In this document: positions 23,577 to 33,334 of the stretch, piece after piece
Position numbering within the stretch: the first letter of the stretch is position 1
Layout: the number at the start of each line of letters is the position of its first letter
Assembly (NCBI RefSeq): GCF_014640335.1
Contig: NZ_BMGT01000003.1
Coordinates: forward strand, 1,015,675-1,079,674
Reading direction: 5' to 3'
Source: Edaphobacter dinghuensis
Lineage (GTDB): Bacteria > Acidobacteriota > Terriglobia > Terriglobales > Acidobacteriaceae
DNA: 64,000 nt
Program-made: the position numbers and the translations under genes
Notes under the pieces: model-generated
Databases searched by the model: none
Told to the model about the DNA's origin: nothing
What the model saw: only the letters and a program-made list of their open reading frames with translations

Positions 23577-26525
23577 ATGAGCATTGGCCCCATTTGCGTA
23601 TCTCGAATATTCTGCTTCGTAGCGACATGGATACTGACACTAGCAACACCTATTGCTGTTCTTCCGGCATATGGTCAGGCAGCGATTCCAATTCCGCCGG
23701 CTTCGACACAATCTCAGACTAGTGGTGAGCCGGTGACAACGTCTCCCGATAGTGTCAGTTCGGAGTATGGCCAGCTGTCGGCAGGTCTTGCAGAGCAAAT
23801 GCCTCAAACATCGCTTTCCGCTGACCAGATCATCAACATCCTGCAGCAAAGCCCCGATCTTGTCGTAGAGCTGAAGTCGGAGCTTGCCGATCGCATGCAA
23901 CAGCAAGGCGTACAGATCAATCCAAATGATATCTCCGATCAGACGCTTTATAGCCAGATCTCCTCGAACTCCAACCTGCGTACGAGTATCACAAGTGTTA
24001 TGCGTGCTCGCGGATATATATCCAACGACGACCTCCAATCTATGGGATCGAGCGTTCCAGAGGAAGATTCCGCAAGACTTTTGCCCTCGACGGGTTCTTC
24101 ATTATCGCGAGGAGACAATGTCGTTGAGGCAGACTCTGGCACGAGCGAAAGATCGTCACGTGTTGGAGAAAATGACAATTCAACAAACGCGGATCCATTC
24201 ATGCGTTCTGATCGCAGTCGGCAGAGCGTCGAAGAAAATTCTCGGCGGCATGAGAAAGTAAATGCATCGACTGACTCGCCGAAGGTACTTCGGCGCTCTG
24301 CTCCTTATGATCTGCAGTCGATGCGCGATCTCTATACGCAGGTTCCCAACGAAAATACCCAGCTAAGGCGTTTCGGATCGGATGTATTCGTTAATCGCAG
24401 TGTTTCTGCGGCTGTAAACACTCCTCTTGATGTGCCATTGGGGCCGGACTATATCGTTGGTGCTGGAGATGCGCTCATAATCAATTTGTGGGGAGGAGTT
24501 ACTCAAAGCATTACTCGTACTGTCGATCGTGATGGTAGCATCTTTCTTCTTGACGCGGGATCTATTCAAATTGCGGGACTGTCTCTCGGGAAGGCTCAGG
24601 ACCTGATTGGCAGTAAGCTCAAGCAGCAATTTCGTAATGCACAGGTTTCGGTTACCATTTCGCGCCTACGTTCAGTACGAGTCTATGTGGTCGGTGATGT
24701 GCAACAGCCTGGTGGGTACGATATCAGCGCGCTTGCCACTCCCTTGAGTGCACTCTACGCTGCTGGGGGCCCTACATCGGTTGGATCGCTACGTACTCTG
24801 CTCCATTATCGCGCTAAGCAGCTGGTTGAAAAAATCGATCTCTACGATTTCCTGCTTCATGGCATTCGCAACGGCAGCGCTCCTTTTGAGAGCGGGGACA
24901 CGCTGCTGGTCCCGCCCGCAGGGAAGCAGGTCGCAATATTTGGCGCGATTAAACGCCCGGCAATCTATGAGCTCAAGGCAGAGGAGACAACGCTCGCTTC
25001 TGTCGTCGAGGATGCTGGTGGATTTACTGCTGCTGCTTCGCTTAACCACATTAGGATCGAACGGATTGACGCCCACAGTCAACGCGTGACAGTAACTCTG
25101 TCCGATCACGACACCCAAAGTCTCGAGTCTGCTGGAGGGGTAATCGACAATTTCAAGGTCGAAGACGGAGATCGAATTCGCATTGAGCCGATCCTGCCCT
25201 ACAGCCAGCAAGCAATTTATCTTGCGGGCCATGTAGTGCGTCCTGGACGCCTGCCCTATAGCGATGGTATGCGCCTCAGCGATGTACTCCGCAGCTATCA
25301 GGACATGTTGCCTGAACCTGCGGCTCACGGAGAGCTTGTCCGGCTTGTTCCGCCCGATTTGCATGCGGAGACCATCGACTTCAACGTTCCCGATGTGATG
25401 ATCGGAAACGCCAACATTGATCTACGTCCGTTCGATACCATTCGAATCTTCGGACGTTACGAAATAGATGCTCCGAAGGTTACGATCCGTGGTGAAGTGC
25501 TTCGGCCCGGCACGTATCCGATGTCCAAAGGTATGACAGCCGCGGGACTCGTCCGCATGGCTGGCGGTTTCAAGAGAGATGCTCTGCTGGAAAATGCCGA
25601 TCTCACAAGCTATAAGGTGAGCAACGGAAATCATCTTGTCGAAGATCTTTCGACAGTGAAAATTGGAGCAGCAGTTGCTGGTGCCGACACTCAAGCTGAT
25701 GTTCCTCTCAAGCCAGGAGATATTCTCGCAATTCATCAGATCACCAGTTGGAATGACATGGGTGAATCGATAAGCATCTCGGGACAGGTCAGATTTCCAG
25801 GTAGCTATGGATTTACAGATGGCGAGCATCTTAGCTCGGTTTTGCGGAGAGCCGGAGGCCTTCTTTCTACTGCATACCCAATAGGTGCGGTCTTTACTCG
25901 CGTACAGGTCCGCGAGCTTGAGCAGAAAAGCCGCGAAGAGTTGATTCGGCAGATCGAGACGAACTCAGCGGCAGCGCGCCTTTCTCCTAGTCTGGCAGGC
26001 AGCAACGCAGGCGGAGAGCTGCAACTTATCAAGGCCCAGCAGGAGCAGGTACTTTCAGATCTGAAAAATCACGCGCCTACGGGGCGCATGGTGATTCACA
26101 TTAACGCCGACATCGATAGCTGGGCGAATACGCCTGCGGACATTGAGCTGCGCCGGGGAGACAAGCTGATGATTCCGAAACGGCCCGGCTTCGTACTCGT
26201 AACTGGCCAAGTCTACAACGTAACTGCTCTCACTTATGCACCGGATAAAACTGCCGGTTGGTATCTCAGCCGCGCTGGTGGAACCAATGCAACGGCGAAC
26301 CGAAAAGAAATATTCATTATTCGCGCGAACGGCTCGGTCGTTGGTCGACACTCGGGAGGATGGTTTGACACTGACGTTCTTTCAACGAAGCTCAATCCAG
26401 GTGATGTCGTCGTCGTTCCGCAAAAGATCCTCGGCGGCTCGTTGTTCTGGAAAACCTTATTGAGTAGCGGACAACTTGCCGCATCTGTTGCGGTTACTGC
26501 TGCTGTGGCCGCAGCGGCGCTGTAG
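23577..26525 (+). CDS. SLBB-domain polysaccharide export protein (Wza-like)
   Basis: The ATG at 23577 gives 982 residues with a signal peptide ending near PAYGQA. A Ser/Gln-rich region of about 270 residues follows, then the poly-export domain beginning DYIVGAGDALIINLWGG. Several SLBB repeats come next, each with a GDVQQPG- or GEVLRPGTYP-type motif. A hydrophobic Ala/Val helix at the C-terminus (about 955-982) may cross a membrane. Proteins of this family form the outer-membrane channel for exopolysaccharide. At almost 1000 residues it is much longer than enterobacterial Wza (about 380) and resembles the multi-SLBB form seen in deep-branching bacteria. It heads the operon controlled by site 10. 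Confidence 0.9.
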   Translation: MSIGPICVSRIFCFVATWILTLATPIAVLPAYGQAAIPIPPASTQSQTSGEPVTTSPDSVSSEYGQLSAGLAEQMPQTSLSADQIINILQQSPDLVVELKSELADRMQQQGVQINPNDISDQTLYSQISSNSNLRTSITSVMRARGYISNDDLQSMGSSVPEEDSARLLPSTGSSLSRGDNVVEADSGTSERSSRVGENDNSTNADPFMRSDRSRQSVEENSRRHEKVNASTDSPKVLRRSAPYDLQSMRDLYTQVPNENTQLRRFGSDVFVNRSVSAAVNTPLDVPLGPDYIVGAGDALIINLWGGVTQSITRTVDRDGSIFLLDAGSIQIAGLSLGKAQDLIGSKLKQQFRNAQVSVTISRLRSVRVYVVGDVQQPGGYDISALATPLSALYAAGGPTSVGSLRTLLHYRAKQLVEKIDLYDFLLHGIRNGSAPFESGDTLLVPPAGKQVAIFGAIKRPAIYELKAEETTLASVVEDAGGFTAAASLNHIRIERIDAHSQRVTVTLSDHDTQSLESAGGVIDNFKVEDGDRIRIEPILPYSQQAIYLAGHVVRPGRLPYSDGMRLSDVLRSYQDMLPEPAAHGELVRLVPPDLHAETIDFNVPDVMIGNANIDLRPFDTIRIFGRYEIDAPKVTIRGEVLRPGTYPMSKGMTAAGLVRMAGGFKRDALLENADLTSYKVSNGNHLVEDLSTVKIGAAVAGADTQADVPLKPGDILAIHQITSWNDMGESISISGQVRFPGSYGFTDGEHLSSVLRRAGGLLSTAYPIGAVFTRVQVRELEQKSREELIRQIETNSAAARLSPSLAGSNAGGELQLIKAQQEQVLSDLKNHAPTGRMVIHINADIDSWANTPADIELRRGDKLMIPKRPGFVLVTGQVYNVTALTYAPDKTAGWYLSRAGGTNATANRKEIFIIRANGSVVGRHSGGWFDTDVLSTKLNPGDVVVVPQKILGGSLFWKTLLSSGQLAASVAVTAAVAAAAL

Positions 26526-26535
26526 GCATGCTTTC

Positions 26536-26883
26536 ATGTCAAAGATTTTCTCACTGCTTGTGATGTGTTTCATAATGACTCTTTCTCTTCATGCCGCAGC
26601 TTTCTCCAATCCGCAGGACGGAGCACGGGCTAGTGCATCCAACATGGCGTCGACATATGTACCGATTGAGAGCTGGGTTTACCCTGCATTCGAGCAGCTC
26701 GCCGCCGAAGGCTATCTTTCAGCCGCTTTCTTTAGTCTGCGTCCCTGGACCCGAATGGATTGTGCACGTCTGGAAAAGCAGACGGAGTGGTGGCGCTTTC
26801 CGTTGCTATCCACAACAACGCAGCACAATGCAGTGTTTATTTTTCAGCTTTCTTATCGGCCGGTTGGGAGGGTAAGACAATGA
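26536..26883 (+). pseudogene. Truncated Wzi-family capsule assembly protein
   Basis: The frame of 115 residues begins with a good signal peptide (MSKIFSLLVMCFIMTLSL). A block follows, from about STYVPIESWVYPAFEQLAAEGYL to RPWTRMDCARL, that I recognise as the N-terminus of acidobacterial Wzi-like capsule proteins, which normally run to roughly 500 residues or more. After CARL the sequence becomes unrelated and stops within 40 residues, overlapping the Wzz start by 4 bp (ATGA). This looks like an internal deletion that removed the barrel while keeping the operon in phase. A novel short secreted protein is the alternative. Confidence 0.6.
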
Positions 26884-28202
26884 TTCCCAACTCAGTCCTT
26901 CCAATCCCCGAACTGGATGAGACAATGCAGATCGGTCATGAGCCAATCTGGGCAATTCGCGCCATGTTGCTCTGGAAGCATCGCCGTAAGTTAGCACATG
27001 TTACAGCAATTTCTCTGCTGGTAAGTCTTGCCGTCTCGTTTTCCATTCCCAAGCAATACAAGTCCACCACGAGCATCATGCCACCCGATCAGCAAGGATC
27101 AAGCGCTATGCTTTTGGCCGCGCTTGCGGGTCATTCAGGTGGTTTGGGGGCATTGGGTAGTCTGGCGAGCGGGCTTTTTGGGGCACACTCCTCCACTGCC
27201 TTGTTCATTAACTTGTTGCAGAGTGGAACTGTCAGTGATCACCTCATTGACCGATTCAACCTGCAACACGTTTACCACAAGCACTATCGCATTGATACGG
27301 CCAAGCACCTTGCGCGATGCACCAAGATTACGGAGGACAAGAAGAGTGGCGTAATCACGATTGCAGTGGAAGACATAAATCGGGTGCGTGCTCGTGATTT
27401 GGCGCAGGCATATCTCGACGAATTGAACAACCTCGTCACAAAGACAAATACTTCGGCAGCCCATCAGGAGCGTATCTTCGTCGAGCGGCGTCTGCATGAG
27501 GTTCAAACGAATCTTGAAGATGCAGAAATGCAACTAAGCCAGTTTTCGACCAAGAGCAACGCTATCGACATTAAGGAGCAGACACGCGCTATGGTCGATG
27601 CCGGCGCGCGAGTCCAGGCGGAACTCCTGGTTGAACAGTCAGGTCTCCAGTCTCTACGCCAGATTTATGGCGATAGCAATATCCGGGTGCGCGAAGCAGA
27701 GGCCCGTATTGCCAGCCTGCAAGGCGAGCTTACGAAAATGACAGGGTCTTCGGCTCCCCTGACCGCAGAAGCAATTCATGACGACAACACGAACTCCATT
27801 GGCAGCAACGATAAGGGCGAACTTTATCCTCCCTTGCGTCAGCTTCCGCGGCTTGCCGTCTCATATACCGACCTCTATCGTCGTGTGAAAGTACAAGAGA
27901 GCGTATTTGAGCTTCTCACACAGCAATATGAAATGGCCCGTATCGAGGAAGCCAAAGATGTTCCGGTTGTGAGTGTAATTGATCCGCCGGGGATACCCGA
28001 GAAGAAGTCGTTCCCCCCCCACTTGCTGATCACTCTGCTGCTTACATTTCTCTCGTTCACGGTTGCATCTGCTCTAATCCTCATGCGTGATAACTGGGAG
28101 AAGGTCGACCCTGCCGATCCACGCAAGATGCTCGCAGTTGAGGTCTTACCTGTATTGCGTCGGCGGATTCGCCTCCTTCGCCTGAAGCGAGGTTTCGAAT
28201 GA
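26880..28202 (+). CDS. Wzz-type polysaccharide chain-length regulator
   Basis: The ATG at 26880 is preceded by GGGAGG and overlaps the previous stop by 4 bp; 440 residues. It has an N-terminal membrane segment (about 43-60), the Wzz signature around PKQYKSTTSIMPP, a long periplasmic region with coiled coil (QERIFVERRLHEVQTNLEDAEMQ region, about 200-300) and a C-terminal membrane segment (about 380-400) preceded by the Pro-rich VIDPPGIPEKKSFPP. No tyrosine-kinase domain is attached, so chain length is not controlled by a fused Wzc-type kinase. It sits in the inner membrane and should work with the SLBB protein and the polymerase. Confidence 0.9.
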   Translation: MIPNSVLPIPELDETMQIGHEPIWAIRAMLLWKHRRKLAHVTAISLLVSLAVSFSIPKQYKSTTSIMPPDQQGSSAMLLAALAGHSGGLGALGSLASGLFGAHSSTALFINLLQSGTVSDHLIDRFNLQHVYHKHYRIDTAKHLARCTKITEDKKSGVITIAVEDINRVRARDLAQAYLDELNNLVTKTNTSAAHQERIFVERRLHEVQTNLEDAEMQLSQFSTKSNAIDIKEQTRAMVDAGARVQAELLVEQSGLQSLRQIYGDSNIRVREAEARIASLQGELTKMTGSSAPLTAEAIHDDNTNSIGSNDKGELYPPLRQLPRLAVSYTDLYRRVKVQESVFELLTQQYEMARIEEAKDVPVVSVIDPPGIPEKKSFPPHLLITLLLTFLSFTVASALILMRDNWEKVDPADPRKMLAVEVLPVLRRRIRLLRLKRGFE

Positions 28203-28324
28203 AAACACGCTTGACGAAGGTTATCTATGACGTTCAAGGCCAGGCTCCTATCGGATCAGGAACCATCGACGTTGCTGCCCTTATGAAGCGCAGGAGGAAT
28301 CGCTATCATGAAGATCCTCATTAG
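28199..28324 (+). CDS. Tiny coupled ORF between wzz and the GT4 gene (41 aa)
   Basis: ATG at 28199 overlaps the Wzz stop by 4 bp (ATGA) and follows GCGAGG at 6 bp. The product has 41 residues, starts MKTRLTKVIYD, has an Ala/Gly/Ile middle and a basic end with KRRRNRYHEDPH. It overlaps the GT4 gene by 17 bp, and the GT4 ribosome-binding site (AGGAGG) lies inside it. It may be a real small protein or only a translational bridge. No family is recognised. Confidence 0.4.
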   Translation: MKTRLTKVIYDVQGQAPIGSGTIDVAALMKRRRNRYHEDPH

Positions 28325-29498
28325 TGCTGCTTCATATGCTTCGAATATCTCCGGCATACAGCGCCACGCTTGCAATGTCGTGCGCTGTCTGTTGCAGCAG
28401 CCAGAGGTGTCCTTTGTCCATCTTGTTATCGCGCCTTGGCAGCGCAAGCTGACGCAGGACGCCGGCATCAAATCTGATCTCCGACTTTCAACACATATTG
28501 CCGATATGGAGCCAGGTTCGCTCAGTCGAAATTTGTGGCACTACCGGATACTTCCAGAGCTTGCGGCTCACTTGGAAGTTGATTTGGTCCATCTCACCTA
28601 TCCTGTGCCCGTGAATGCTGCCGCATTTAGATGCCCAACAGTGGTAACGCTGCACGATATGTACCCCTATGAGATTCCCAAAAACTTTGGGTTCCCTAAG
28701 TTCATCTTCAATCGCTTAGTCTTAAAGCAATGTCTTCGCAACGTCGACGTCATTGCCTGCGTCTCCGACGCTACGCGTAACCGCTTAAAGCAGTACTCAT
28801 CAGTTCGCATATGGCATAAAGCGATTCGGATCTATAACTGCGTCGAAGCGCAGCCGCATTGCACCACGCAGTCGCCTCTTCCAAATTGGCAGGGTGAGCC
28901 ATTTCTGCTCTGCGTTGCACAGCATCGCCACAATAAGAACCTTCCTCTATTGATCCGAATCTTCGATCGACTACTGCGCTCTGGACATGTTGGTTCGAAT
29001 GTGAGGCTTGTCATTCTGGGAATTACTGCGCAAGATACTCGCAATATTCACAGAACCGTGGCAAGTCTGGATCTTGGCAGGAGCATTTGCTTTCTTGAAG
29101 GGCTGTCCGAGTCAGAACTGCAGTGGTGCTATACCCAATGCGAAGCGGTTGTAGCTCCCTCCTTGACTGAAGGCTTCGGGCTTCCAGTTGCTGAAGCGCT
29201 TCTTGTTGGATGCCGGATTGTATGTTCGGACATACCAGCGCATCGGGAAGTTGGAGATGGAAGATGCCGGTTTGTGGCATTAGGACAAGACGCCGAGAAA
29301 GCATTTGCAGAAGCGCTTGTGAAAGTTCTTAAAGAACCCAAGAGTCCGCCTGCGGCTCTTCCTCAGTTCTCCATGCCGACCCTTGCGAGGCAATACATCA
29401 GTCTCTATCGCAAGCTAATTTCTTCCTCTGTTCCCGAGGAGAATGCGAACGCTTCCATTTCAATCAACGAGACGATGTCAGAGAGACAACCCCTATGA
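28308..29498 (+). CDS. GT4-family glycosyltransferase
   Basis: The ATG at 28308 follows AGGAGGAATCGCTATC; 396 residues. GT-B fold with an N-terminal GIQRHACNVVRCLL loop typical of GT4, LHDMYPYEIP in the acceptor domain, and the donor domain with FLLCVAQHRHNKNLPLL, an FLEGLSESELQWCY strand and the E-x7-E motif in PSLTEGFGLPVAEAL. These cytoplasmic enzymes transfer sugars from nucleotide donors to lipid-linked intermediates during repeat-unit assembly. Sugar identity cannot be inferred. Confidence 0.9.
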   Translation: MKILISAASYASNISGIQRHACNVVRCLLQQPEVSFVHLVIAPWQRKLTQDAGIKSDLRLSTHIADMEPGSLSRNLWHYRILPELAAHLEVDLVHLTYPVPVNAAAFRCPTVVTLHDMYPYEIPKNFGFPKFIFNRLVLKQCLRNVDVIACVSDATRNRLKQYSSVRIWHKAIRIYNCVEAQPHCTTQSPLPNWQGEPFLLCVAQHRHNKNLPLLIRIFDRLLRSGHVGSNVRLVILGITAQDTRNIHRTVASLDLGRSICFLEGLSESELQWCYTQCEAVVAPSLTEGFGLPVAEALLVGCRIVCSDIPAHREVGDGRCRFVALGQDAEKAFAEALVKVLKEPKSPPAALPQFSMPTLARQYISLYRKLISSSVPEENANASISINETMSERQPL

Positions 29499-29557
29499 CA
29501 GTTATCAACCGCATATCCGCGCTGTCCTGTCGAGAGGAGAAACATGGGCGCATCTGA
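29495..29557 (+). CDS. Possible 20-aa coupling ORF before the sugar transferase
   Basis: ATG at 29495 overlaps the GT4 stop by 4 bp. The 20-codon frame ends TGA at 29557, 14 bp inside the next gene, and contains that gene's ribosome-binding site (GAGAGGAG). It is too short to judge as a protein and may act only to keep ribosomes on the message. Confidence 0.25.
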   Translation: MTVINRISALSCREEKHGRI

Positions 29558-31016
29558 ATCTGTGACATCGCGTCTCTATGCAGAAACTCTCGCAGCTTCC
29601 GGCAGGGAATTGCGTGCAACCTTAAGATACCTGTTCCAGAACACTCTGGCAGCGATAGAGATGGCGTCCGACTTTTTAACATGCATCGTCGGCATCCTCG
29701 CGGCTTACTTTTTTGAGTCCTCGCTATATGTCGGAAGACAACTTCCATATCCCATACGCGAAGCCGCGGCAGTGAGTCTTAGCGTATCTCTATTCTCGGT
29801 GCTTCTTCTGCACCGGGACGGAGCGTATCGCGGGAGTGGTGGCCTGCTCCAGATTAGGGAAACGGAACGCGCAATTCGCGTCCCCGTGCAATCCGTACTC
29901 ATCATGCTTCCATTCAGCCTTCTTCTGAATCTTAAGTTCTCCTGGTTGGATTTCACCATTGCACTTGTTCTGATACCAGTCTTACTTATCTTGCAGAAAC
30001 ATGCATTCGCTGCAGTGATCAGCGTACTCCGTGTAAGAGGACGCGGCACAGATCGAGTGATTGTGTACGGAATAGGTGAGACAGGGAAGCGCGTTCTTTC
30101 GGCTCTTTCTTGTTCGTTCCGGCTCGGGCTCTACCCGGTAGCTATGATCGATGATAACCCCGTACTTGACGGAGAATGGATGTCCGAGATGGGATATCGA
30201 CGACGACGTTCTGTTCCGGTTCAGCGTGGGCCGATCACATCTGCGTTGCTAACCTCGTGTCAGTGCAGCACCCTCATTGTCGTGCTTCCGAACCTCTCCT
30301 CAGAGCAAATTGCCGCAGCCGCCGATGCTGCGATCCAAGCTGGATCTCGGGTTTTCTTCCTTTCCGCTACTGAACTTCGGGAACAGAAATGGACGGAGTC
30401 GATTGACGTCGACGGCTTATTGCTTACTCCTATGCTTGAGTCGTTCGAGCGTTGGCCCTACTCGGTTGCGAAACGCATAGTCGATCTCATTGGAGCCTCG
30501 CTGTTATTGGTATTGTTGGCTCCTCTGTTCTTCCTCATCGCGTTTTTCATAAAGCTCGACTCGAGCGGCTCAGCGTTTTTCGTTCAGGACAGAGTAGGCC
30601 GCAACGGAGAGCTCTTCAAAATGTACAAATTTCGTTCGATGTACAAGGGTACACCGCAATATGAGCTTTCCCCGACCACACCATTCGATCCCCGAATCAC
30701 CAGGATCGGAAGGTTCCTTAGAAAGACCAGCCTGGATGAATTGCCTCAACTGATGAATGTCTTTTTGGGGGATATGTCTTTGGTGGGACCTAGGCCGGAG
30801 ATGCCCTTCATCGTGCAGATCTATACCTCCGAGCAGCGGCAGAGACTTCAGGTCGTTCCCGGAATTACCGGCCTATGGCAGCTGAGCGCCGACAGAGCCT
30901 TCCTGATCCACGAAAACATTCAGTATGACCTCTACTACATCCGAAACCGCGGCTTCTTTATGGATATTGCGATTCTGATTCACACGTTGTTCTTTACCAT
31001 GCGGAGAGGCGTATGA
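29544..31016 (+). CDS. Polyprenyl-phosphate sugar-1-phosphate transferase (WbaP/exopolysaccharide initiating type)
   Basis: The 490-residue protein has four N-terminal membrane segments (about 35-150), a CoA-binding-like soluble domain (IVYGIGETGKRVL), a fifth membrane helix in KRIVDLIGASLLLVLLAP, and the catalytic bacterial sugar transferase domain with DRVGRNGELFKMYKFRSM, RKTSLDELPQL and GDMSLVGPRPE. It should start repeat-unit synthesis by moving a sugar-1-phosphate from UDP-sugar to undecaprenyl phosphate. A strong GAGAGGAG precedes the ATG. Confidence 0.93.
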   Translation: MGASESVTSRLYAETLAASGRELRATLRYLFQNTLAAIEMASDFLTCIVGILAAYFFESSLYVGRQLPYPIREAAAVSLSVSLFSVLLLHRDGAYRGSGGLLQIRETERAIRVPVQSVLIMLPFSLLLNLKFSWLDFTIALVLIPVLLILQKHAFAAVISVLRVRGRGTDRVIVYGIGETGKRVLSALSCSFRLGLYPVAMIDDNPVLDGEWMSEMGYRRRRSVPVQRGPITSALLTSCQCSTLIVVLPNLSSEQIAAAADAAIQAGSRVFFLSATELREQKWTESIDVDGLLLTPMLESFERWPYSVAKRIVDLIGASLLLVLLAPLFFLIAFFIKLDSSGSAFFVQDRVGRNGELFKMYKFRSMYKGTPQYELSPTTPFDPRITRIGRFLRKTSLDELPQLMNVFLGDMSLVGPRPEMPFIVQIYTSEQRQRLQVVPGITGLWQLSADRAFLIHENIQYDLYYIRNRGFFMDIAILIHTLFFTMRRGV

Positions 31017-31165
31017 CTCACTCCACTTCGAATGCGCAACAGTACTGGTTGCCAACTCCGGTCCGATATAACAAACCCGAAGATTGCCATCCTGAATATT
31101 GCCTACCGGACTTTCGCTATTCAGTAACGGTCACTCAACATTTTTGTCTTCGGAGAAATCAATGA
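31013..31165 (+). CDS. Hidden 50-aa ORF with ATGA overlaps at both ends
   Basis: The frame starts at ATG 31013, overlapping the sugar-transferase stop by 4 bp after a strong GCGGAGAGG. It ends TGA at 31165, overlapping the epimerase ATG by 4 bp. It exactly fills the gap between the two genes. The 50-residue product has no signal peptide and contains three Cys (PEDCHPEYC and HFCLRR) plus several Tyr and Pro. No family is recognised. The precise fit suggests real translation; the function could be a small accessory protein or a coupling device. Confidence 0.5.
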   Translation: MTHSTSNAQQYWLPTPVRYNKPEDCHPEYCLPDFRYSVTVTQHFCLRRNQ

Positions 31166-32238
31166 GCGTCGCAATCATAACGGGCTCGTCTGGATTAGTT
31201 GGATCGGAGGCGGTGACGTACTTTGCAGCTCTGGGATTCGACATAGTAGGAATCGACAATGGCATGCGCGAGGTATTTTTTGGCCAATCCGCTTCCACGC
31301 GGTGGATGATGGAAAAGCTAAAGAAAGAATTGCGTGGCTATACGCATTACGATCTGGACATACGCGACGCGCCTGCCATGAACCGTGTCTTCGCCAGGTA
31401 TTCTGCCGACATCCAACTGGTCATACATACCGCTGCACAGCCGTCGCACGACTGGGCGGCCAACGATCCTGTCACCGACTTTACTGTAAATGCGAACGGC
31501 ACGTCCATTTTGCTTGAGGCCGCGAGGAATCATGCCCCCGAAGCGGTGTTCATCTTCATGTCAACGAATAAAGTTTATGGAGATCGCCCCAATCGTTTGC
31601 CCCTCGTGGAATTGGACACTCGTTGGGAGATTGATCCGGCACATGAATATGTTGATGGAATCCCTGAGACCATGTCGATCGATGGAACGCTGCATAGTCT
31701 ATTCGGCGCATCGAAGGTTGCCGCAGACACGTTAGTTCAGGAATATGGCCGGTACTTTGGCATGAGAACGGCATGCTTTCGCGGAGGATGTCTGACTGGG
31801 CCAAATCACTCGGGGACCCAACTCCACGGGTTTCTGGCTTATCTCATGAAGTGCACTGTTATGGGCACGCCGTACACAATCTTCGGCTACAAGCAAAAGC
31901 AGGTTCGCGACAATATCCATAGCGCCGATCTGATTCAGGCATTCCATCATTTCTTTCTGAACCCGCGATGCGGAGCGACTTACAACATCGGTGGCGGCCG
32001 CTATAGCAACTGTTCGATGCTGGAAGCCGTAAAGCTCTGCGAAACAATTTGCGGCAACAAGCTCAATTACACCTATGTCGATGAGAATCGTCGGGGAGAT
32101 CACATCTGGTGGATTAGCGATCTGTCTCGTTTCAAAGCTGATTATCCAGGCTGGTCCTTGCGCTACGACGTTCCGGAAATTCTGCATCAGATTTACGAAT
32201 TGAACGCAGAGCGCTGGGGGGCTGGATGCTTAATCTAG
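31162..32238 (+). CDS. NAD-dependent sugar epimerase/dehydratase (CDP-paratose 2-epimerase-like)
   Basis: The ATG at 31162 follows GGAGA; 358 residues. Rossmann motif [11 protein letters not shown] lies at the N-terminus, then [11 protein letters not shown], the catalytic MSTNKVYGD (Thr) and FGASKVAAD (Tyr replaced by Phe-Gly-Ala-Ser context, Lys present), and [13 protein letters not shown]. The layout and the [11 protein letters not shown] motif match the Tyv/CDP-paratose 2-epimerase branch of extended SDRs. It probably makes the activated sugar for the polysaccharide. The 3' end overlaps wecG by 13 bp. The missing Tyr of the usual Tyr-x3-Lys should be checked. Confidence 0.82.
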   Translation: MSVAIITGSSGLVGSEAVTYFAALGFDIVGIDNGMREVFFGQSASTRWMMEKLKKELRGYTHYDLDIRDAPAMNRVFARYSADIQLVIHTAAQPSHDWAANDPVTDFTVNANGTSILLEAARNHAPEAVFIFMSTNKVYGDRPNRLPLVELDTRWEIDPAHEYVDGIPETMSIDGTLHSLFGASKVAADTLVQEYGRYFGMRTACFRGGCLTGPNHSGTQLHGFLAYLMKCTVMGTPYTIFGYKQKQVRDNIHSADLIQAFHHFFLNPRCGATYNIGGGRYSNCSMLEAVKLCETICGNKLNYTYVDENRRGDHIWWISDLSRFKADYPGWSLRYDVPEILHQIYELNAERWGAGCLI

Positions 32239-33029
32239 GAAAGAAAAATGTCCTCGGGATATTGATCGATGCGGTGGACTACGAAGCGGTCATCTCTTTC
32301 GTGTTCGAGTGCGCTAGGCAAAAGCGCGGAGCGATGATTTCCGCTCTTGCCGTTCACGGAGTGATGACGGGCGTCTTAGACCCGGAGCACAAGTTTCGCT
32401 TGAATCGCTTTGACTTGCTTGTCCCCGACGGTCAACCCGTCCGCTGGGTCATGAATTGGCTATACGGGACTAAGCTACTCGACCGAGTCTATGGGCCTGA
32501 ACTCATGCGAAAAATCTGCGAGCGAGCAACGAGCGAAGGCACTTCAATTTACCTGTATGGCAGTACAAAACTCGTTGTCACATCGCTGGCCGAATCACTC
32601 GCAAGAATGTTCCCGGAGATCAACATTGTTGGTAGCGAACCATCAGCATTTCGCAAGCTGAATCCGGATGAAAAAGCTTCCCTCCAACAGCGGATCCAGT
32701 CATCGGGGGCATCCATCATCTTTGTTGGACTTGGTTGTCCTCGCCAGGAAATTTTCACCTACGAATTAGGCGGCACTCTCTCCGCTCCCGTATTAGCTGT
32801 CGGCGCCGCCTTCCCGCTCTTAGCCGGAATATTGCCCCAGGCCCCTCCGTGGATGCAGCGCTTTGGTTTGGAATGGCTGTTCCGTCTTCTTGCCGAACCG
32901 CGTCGATTGTGGCGCCGGTATCTTTATCTGAATCCTGCATATCTCATTCTTGTGGCGTTGCAAGGATTCGGAGTACGGCGCTTTTCGTCTCAAGGTAGCC
33001 CACCAGTCAATGATGTTTTGGTTGGTTAG
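32226..33029 (+). CDS. WecG/TagA/CpsF-family glycosyltransferase
   Basis: The 267-residue protein carries the family core: [14 protein letters not shown] with the catalytic Asp, [11 protein letters not shown], a YLYGSTK strand, [12 protein letters not shown] and [17 protein letters not shown]. The C-terminal [13 protein letters not shown] segment is typical and anchors the enzyme at the membrane face. These enzymes transfer N-acetyl-mannosaminuronic acid, ManNAc or similar residues to lipid-linked acceptors. It is the last recognisable gene of the exopolysaccharide operon and of the less GC-rich half of the window. Confidence 0.9.
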   Translation: MLNLGKKNVLGILIDAVDYEAVISFVFECARQKRGAMISALAVHGVMTGVLDPEHKFRLNRFDLLVPDGQPVRWVMNWLYGTKLLDRVYGPELMRKICERATSEGTSIYLYGSTKLVVTSLAESLARMFPEINIVGSEPSAFRKLNPDEKASLQQRIQSSGASIIFVGLGCPRQEIFTYELGGTLSAPVLAVGAAFPLLAGILPQAPPWMQRFGLEWLFRLLAEPRRLWRRYLYLNPAYLILVALQGFGVRRFSSQGSPPVNDVLVG

Positions 33030-33157
33030 CCTGTCTACTCAGATGTGCTCGAGAATAGTCAACACTCGCCCACGAACTGGAGAGGATGGAATCTACGCCT
33101 TGGTTTTATCGGAGAGGCATTCGGCAAGTGGAGCTCTAAAGAGCCGACTTATAGTTT

Positions 33158-33231
33158 TGGTTGCCCCCCAGGGATTCGAACCCCGATTGGCCGAGTCAGA
33201 GTCGGCAGTCCTACCATTGAACGAGGGGGCA
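33158..33231 (-). tRNA. tRNA-Gln (anticodon CTG)
   Basis: A complete cloverleaf is visible: acceptor TGCCCCC paired with GGGGGCA, D arm, anticodon stem GCCGA/TCGGC with loop CTCTGAC (anticodon CTG), T arm with GTTCGAATC, discriminator A and encoded CCA (33160-33158). The U1-A72 pair is typical of tRNA-Gln. Its 3' end faces the less GC-rich half of the window. Confidence 0.96.
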
Positions 33232-33334
33232 ACAGATTGATGTGGCGCCGCGAACCAGTGCTCGCTGACTGCCTTTTTAGAGTGTACGGTGACACTCGAT
33301 TCTGGTCAATGTCTGCGTGCACTAGAATGCGAAG

